A stretch of DNA of 18,125 bases from Triparma columacea (lineage: Eukaryota > Sar > Bolidophyceae > Parmales > Triparmaceae), in NCBI GenBank assembly GCA_030267965.1, contig BRYA01000060.1, positions 1,450 through 19,574 of the forward strand, in the 5' to 3' direction. Positions 16,404 to 18,125 of this stretch are shown piece by piece. A program made the translations under genes and the position numbers. The notes below the pieces were generated by a model that had not been told where the DNA came from, made no database searches, and saw only the letters and a list, made by a program, of their open reading frames with translations. Each line of letters starts with the position of its first letter. Position 1 is the first letter of the stretch.

Positions 16404-18123
16404 CTAGCTGCGCGTCATCAAACCCAGAAGCGCTTCTCCTGCCTTGATATCCTCCTCTCGAATGGATGTTGATTTACCCTGTTCGCTCAGACCTCCCCCC
16501 CCTCCTGGCACCCCTTCTCCGTCGCTCTCGCTCTTGTCAACGCCTGTTGGACTAAGCACTCCGCAAATGCACCCCCCTCCCCCCCCCTATCCTCCTTCCT
16601 CCTCTCCCCCGCGACCCCTCTCTTCCACCGTTCCAACCCAATCTTCACGCTCTTCACCCGAAAAAGGAAGAAAGGGGGAGGTCCGCATCCTCATCCTCAT
16701 CCTCATCCTCATCCTCCTCCTCCTCCACATCCACCCCCGCATCCACGTCCGCATCCACCCCCGCATCCACGTCCGCATCCACCTCCGCATGCACCGTCTC
16801 GTTCTCCTCCTCCACATCCACCCCCGCATCCACGTCCACATCCACCCCCGCATCCACGTCCGCATCCACCCCCGCATCCACGTCCGCATCCACCCCCGCA
16901 TCCACGTCCGCATCCACCCCCGCATCCACGTCCGCATCCACCCCCGCATCCACGTCCGCATCCACCTCCGCATGCACCGTCTCGTTCTCCTCCTCCTCCT
17001 TCACCTCCTCCTTCACCTCCTCCTTCACCTCCTCCGCATCCTCGATCTTATCCGCCTCCGCATCCTCGATCTTATCCGCCTCCACGTTCCCGCTCGGCTG
17101 ATCTCCGCGTCCAAAGGATCCTCCTCCGCCACGATCGGAGTAAGAGGAGGAGGGATGGGCGTTGTTGCCTGAGTTGGTTGACTTGGAGGAATCGCGCTGA
17201 AAGCCTGAGTTGCCGTAGCCTCCTGACGCTCCTCCTCCTCCACCATAGCCTCCTCCTAAGAACCCTGCCGGTCTCGTCCACGTCGTCGCCTGGGTGACTT
17301 TAGGGTGGTAGTACGTCTTCCCCTCCGGTGTCACAGCTGTCGCCCACTCGCTGGTTGGCGCCGGTGGGGGGAAAATAACCGGGGGCACCGGGGGCATAAC
17401 CGGGGGCATAACCGGGGGCGGAAGAAGAGGGGCCGGTACGTAGTGCTGCTGCTGCTGGTAACCTCCCCCCCCCTGCATACTGGCCTCCGCCTGAACCCCC
17501 ATCATCATCGCCTGCTGCTGCTGCTGCTGCATCATGGCCCCGTAGGGGTAGTATTGCTGCTGCTGTGGCGGCGGCTGCATCATCATCATCCCCCTCGGCG
17601 GCATGCCCCCCATCATCATCTGCTGCATCCCCATTTGTCCCATTGGGTTATAGCCCCCGTTCGGGTTGTAGGCCCCGTTCGGGTTGTAGGCCCCGTTCGG
17701 GTTGTAGGCCCCGTAGCCCCCCCCCTGCTGCCCCTGCCTCATCCCCCCCCTCTGTGGCATCCCCCCCCCGGGTCTGTCCTGCCTCATTCCCCCCCTCTGT
17801 GGCATCCCCCCCTCGGGTCTGTCCGCCCCGGCATAGGGGTGCCTCGACCCCAGCTCCATGATGTCCTGTATCATCCCCTTGCACGCCTCCACGTTCATGG
17901 CCCCCCCGCGAAGCTCCGCCGTGCAGGGCCCCCGCTGCTGCTGCATGACAATCCTACACCCGCTCCTGTTTTGTATGTCCTTTATAGTCACCCCCCTCTT
18001 CCCGATTATTGCCCCTACCTTCTCCCTCGGTACATGGACCGACGCCCTGGTGGAAGGCCCGGAGTTCGCGGCGCAGGAGGGTCTGGGGGGTCGGCCGACT
18101 ACGGCCCCCCCGCCCCCAGTCAT
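16404..18123 (-). CDS. KH and WW domain RNA-binding protein with GVDADVDA repeats (5' end may extend beyond window)
   Basis: Exons are 18123-16658 and 16551-16404 (intron 16552-16657, phase 2, purine-rich); 537 aa from the ATG at 18123, two bases inside the edge, so the true start may lie outside. Residues 28-90 form a KH domain with the GxxG loop 'IIGKRG' (41-44), the RNA or ssDNA contact. Low-complexity follows: Gly/Met/Gln/Tyr-rich repeats ('GGMPQRGGMRQ', 'YNPNGA' x3), polyGln and Pro blocks. A WW domain is at about 258-286 (W260, YY271-272, W282, P285), a proline-ligand reader. Then come Gly-rich, DKIEDAE x2, VKEE x3 and GVDADVDA repeats, and an acidic tail. KH plus WW suggests a splicing or mRNA-binding factor. 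The last exon (49 codons) is chosen because donor TTCGG|GTGAAG and acceptor TGCTTAG match in phase; without it the protein ends at 'SSFFG'. Confidence 0.82.
16726..16998 (-). repeat. 24-bp minisatellite (GVDADVDA) in two blocks with duplicated flank
   Basis: In the minus-strand frame, 8-residue units of the form DADVDAGV occur six times in one block (about 16812-16974, the sixth with DV for DA) and twice in another (about 16728-16785). Between and beside them the flank 'VEEENETVHAEV' occurs in duplicate as part of a larger unit. The units have nearly identical DNA, so expansion is recent. They are contiguous with no unique spacers, so this is not a CRISPR array. Confidence 0.92.
17640..17830 (-). 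repeat. In-frame coding repeats in KH/WW gene (YNPNGA and RPGGGMPQRGGMRQ units)
   Basis: On the plus strand the units CCGTTCGGGTTGTAGGCC (about 17659-17715) and a GGCATCCCCCC/CTGCCTCATCCCC-type unit (about 17730-17825) recur two to four times. They encode Tyr-Asn-Pro-Asn-Gly-Ala and Arg/Gly/Met/Gln-rich repeats between the KH and WW domains, typical of a disordered linker. Confidence 0.8.
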
Positions 18124-18125
18124 GC

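Noticed and set aside
16726..16998. CRISPR-like array
   Set aside because: Repeats are directly adjacent with no unique spacers and are in the reading frame of a protein.
16444..17172. Plus-strand frame with HPRIHVRI repeats, and minus frame with RGWMRTW repeats
   Set aside because: Both are other-frame readings of the GVDADVDA minisatellite.

Overview
The window looks like a compact nuclear genome segment of a photosynthetic protist. Coding sequences are interrupted by short GT-AG introns (49 to 171 bp), genes alternate strands, and intergenic gaps are often under 100 bp. An FKBP gene encodes a signal peptide followed by a twin-arginine lumen signal, which points to a secondary (complex) plastid. 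A stramenopile alga (bolidophyte, pelagophyte or diatom-like) is my best guess. The assignment is inference: no rRNA or marker gene is present.

Layout: (1) 1-1944, minus, 5' part of a SMARCAL1/ZRANB3-type SNF2 helicase with a polyglutamine N-terminus, running off the left edge. (2) 2490-3567, plus, three-exon gene of unknown function. (3) 4079-6150, plus, a SCAR/WAVE actin-nucleation regulator with an unusual internal WW domain. (4) 6187-6723, minus, lumen-type FKBP isomerase. (5) 6775-8061, plus, R3H-like protein whose intron holds a duplicated block around a telomere-like repeat. (6) 8098-11161, minus, five-exon CAMK/MARK-like kinase with repeated RPxSAG motifs. (7) 11385-12080, plus, small coiled-coil protein with a hydrophobic segment. 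(8) 12140-14592, minus, LRR/coiled-coil/EF-hand protein. (9) 14682-15693, plus, coiled-coil gene with a frame break at about 15120. (10) 15690-16172, minus, 5'-truncated histone deacetylase fragment. (11) 16161-16403, AT-rich island with hairpins. (12) 16404-18123, minus, KH plus WW domain RNA-binding protein with a GVDADVDA minisatellite.

The genes do not form an operon-like pathway. They are a typical eukaryotic mix of DNA repair/remodelling, actin and cytoskeletal regulation, plastid protein folding, RNA binding and signalling. Exon-intron models were built by matching GT-AG sites with reading phase and protein-family continuity. Every splice junction given is phase-consistent but not RNA-verified. 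I found no clear new defence or mobile system. The most unusual items are the WW-containing SCAR/WAVE, the telomere-repeat intron duplication, the kinase's motif array and missing activation-loop threonine, the possible 22-nt intron or frameshift, and the truncated deacetylase at a composition breakpoint.
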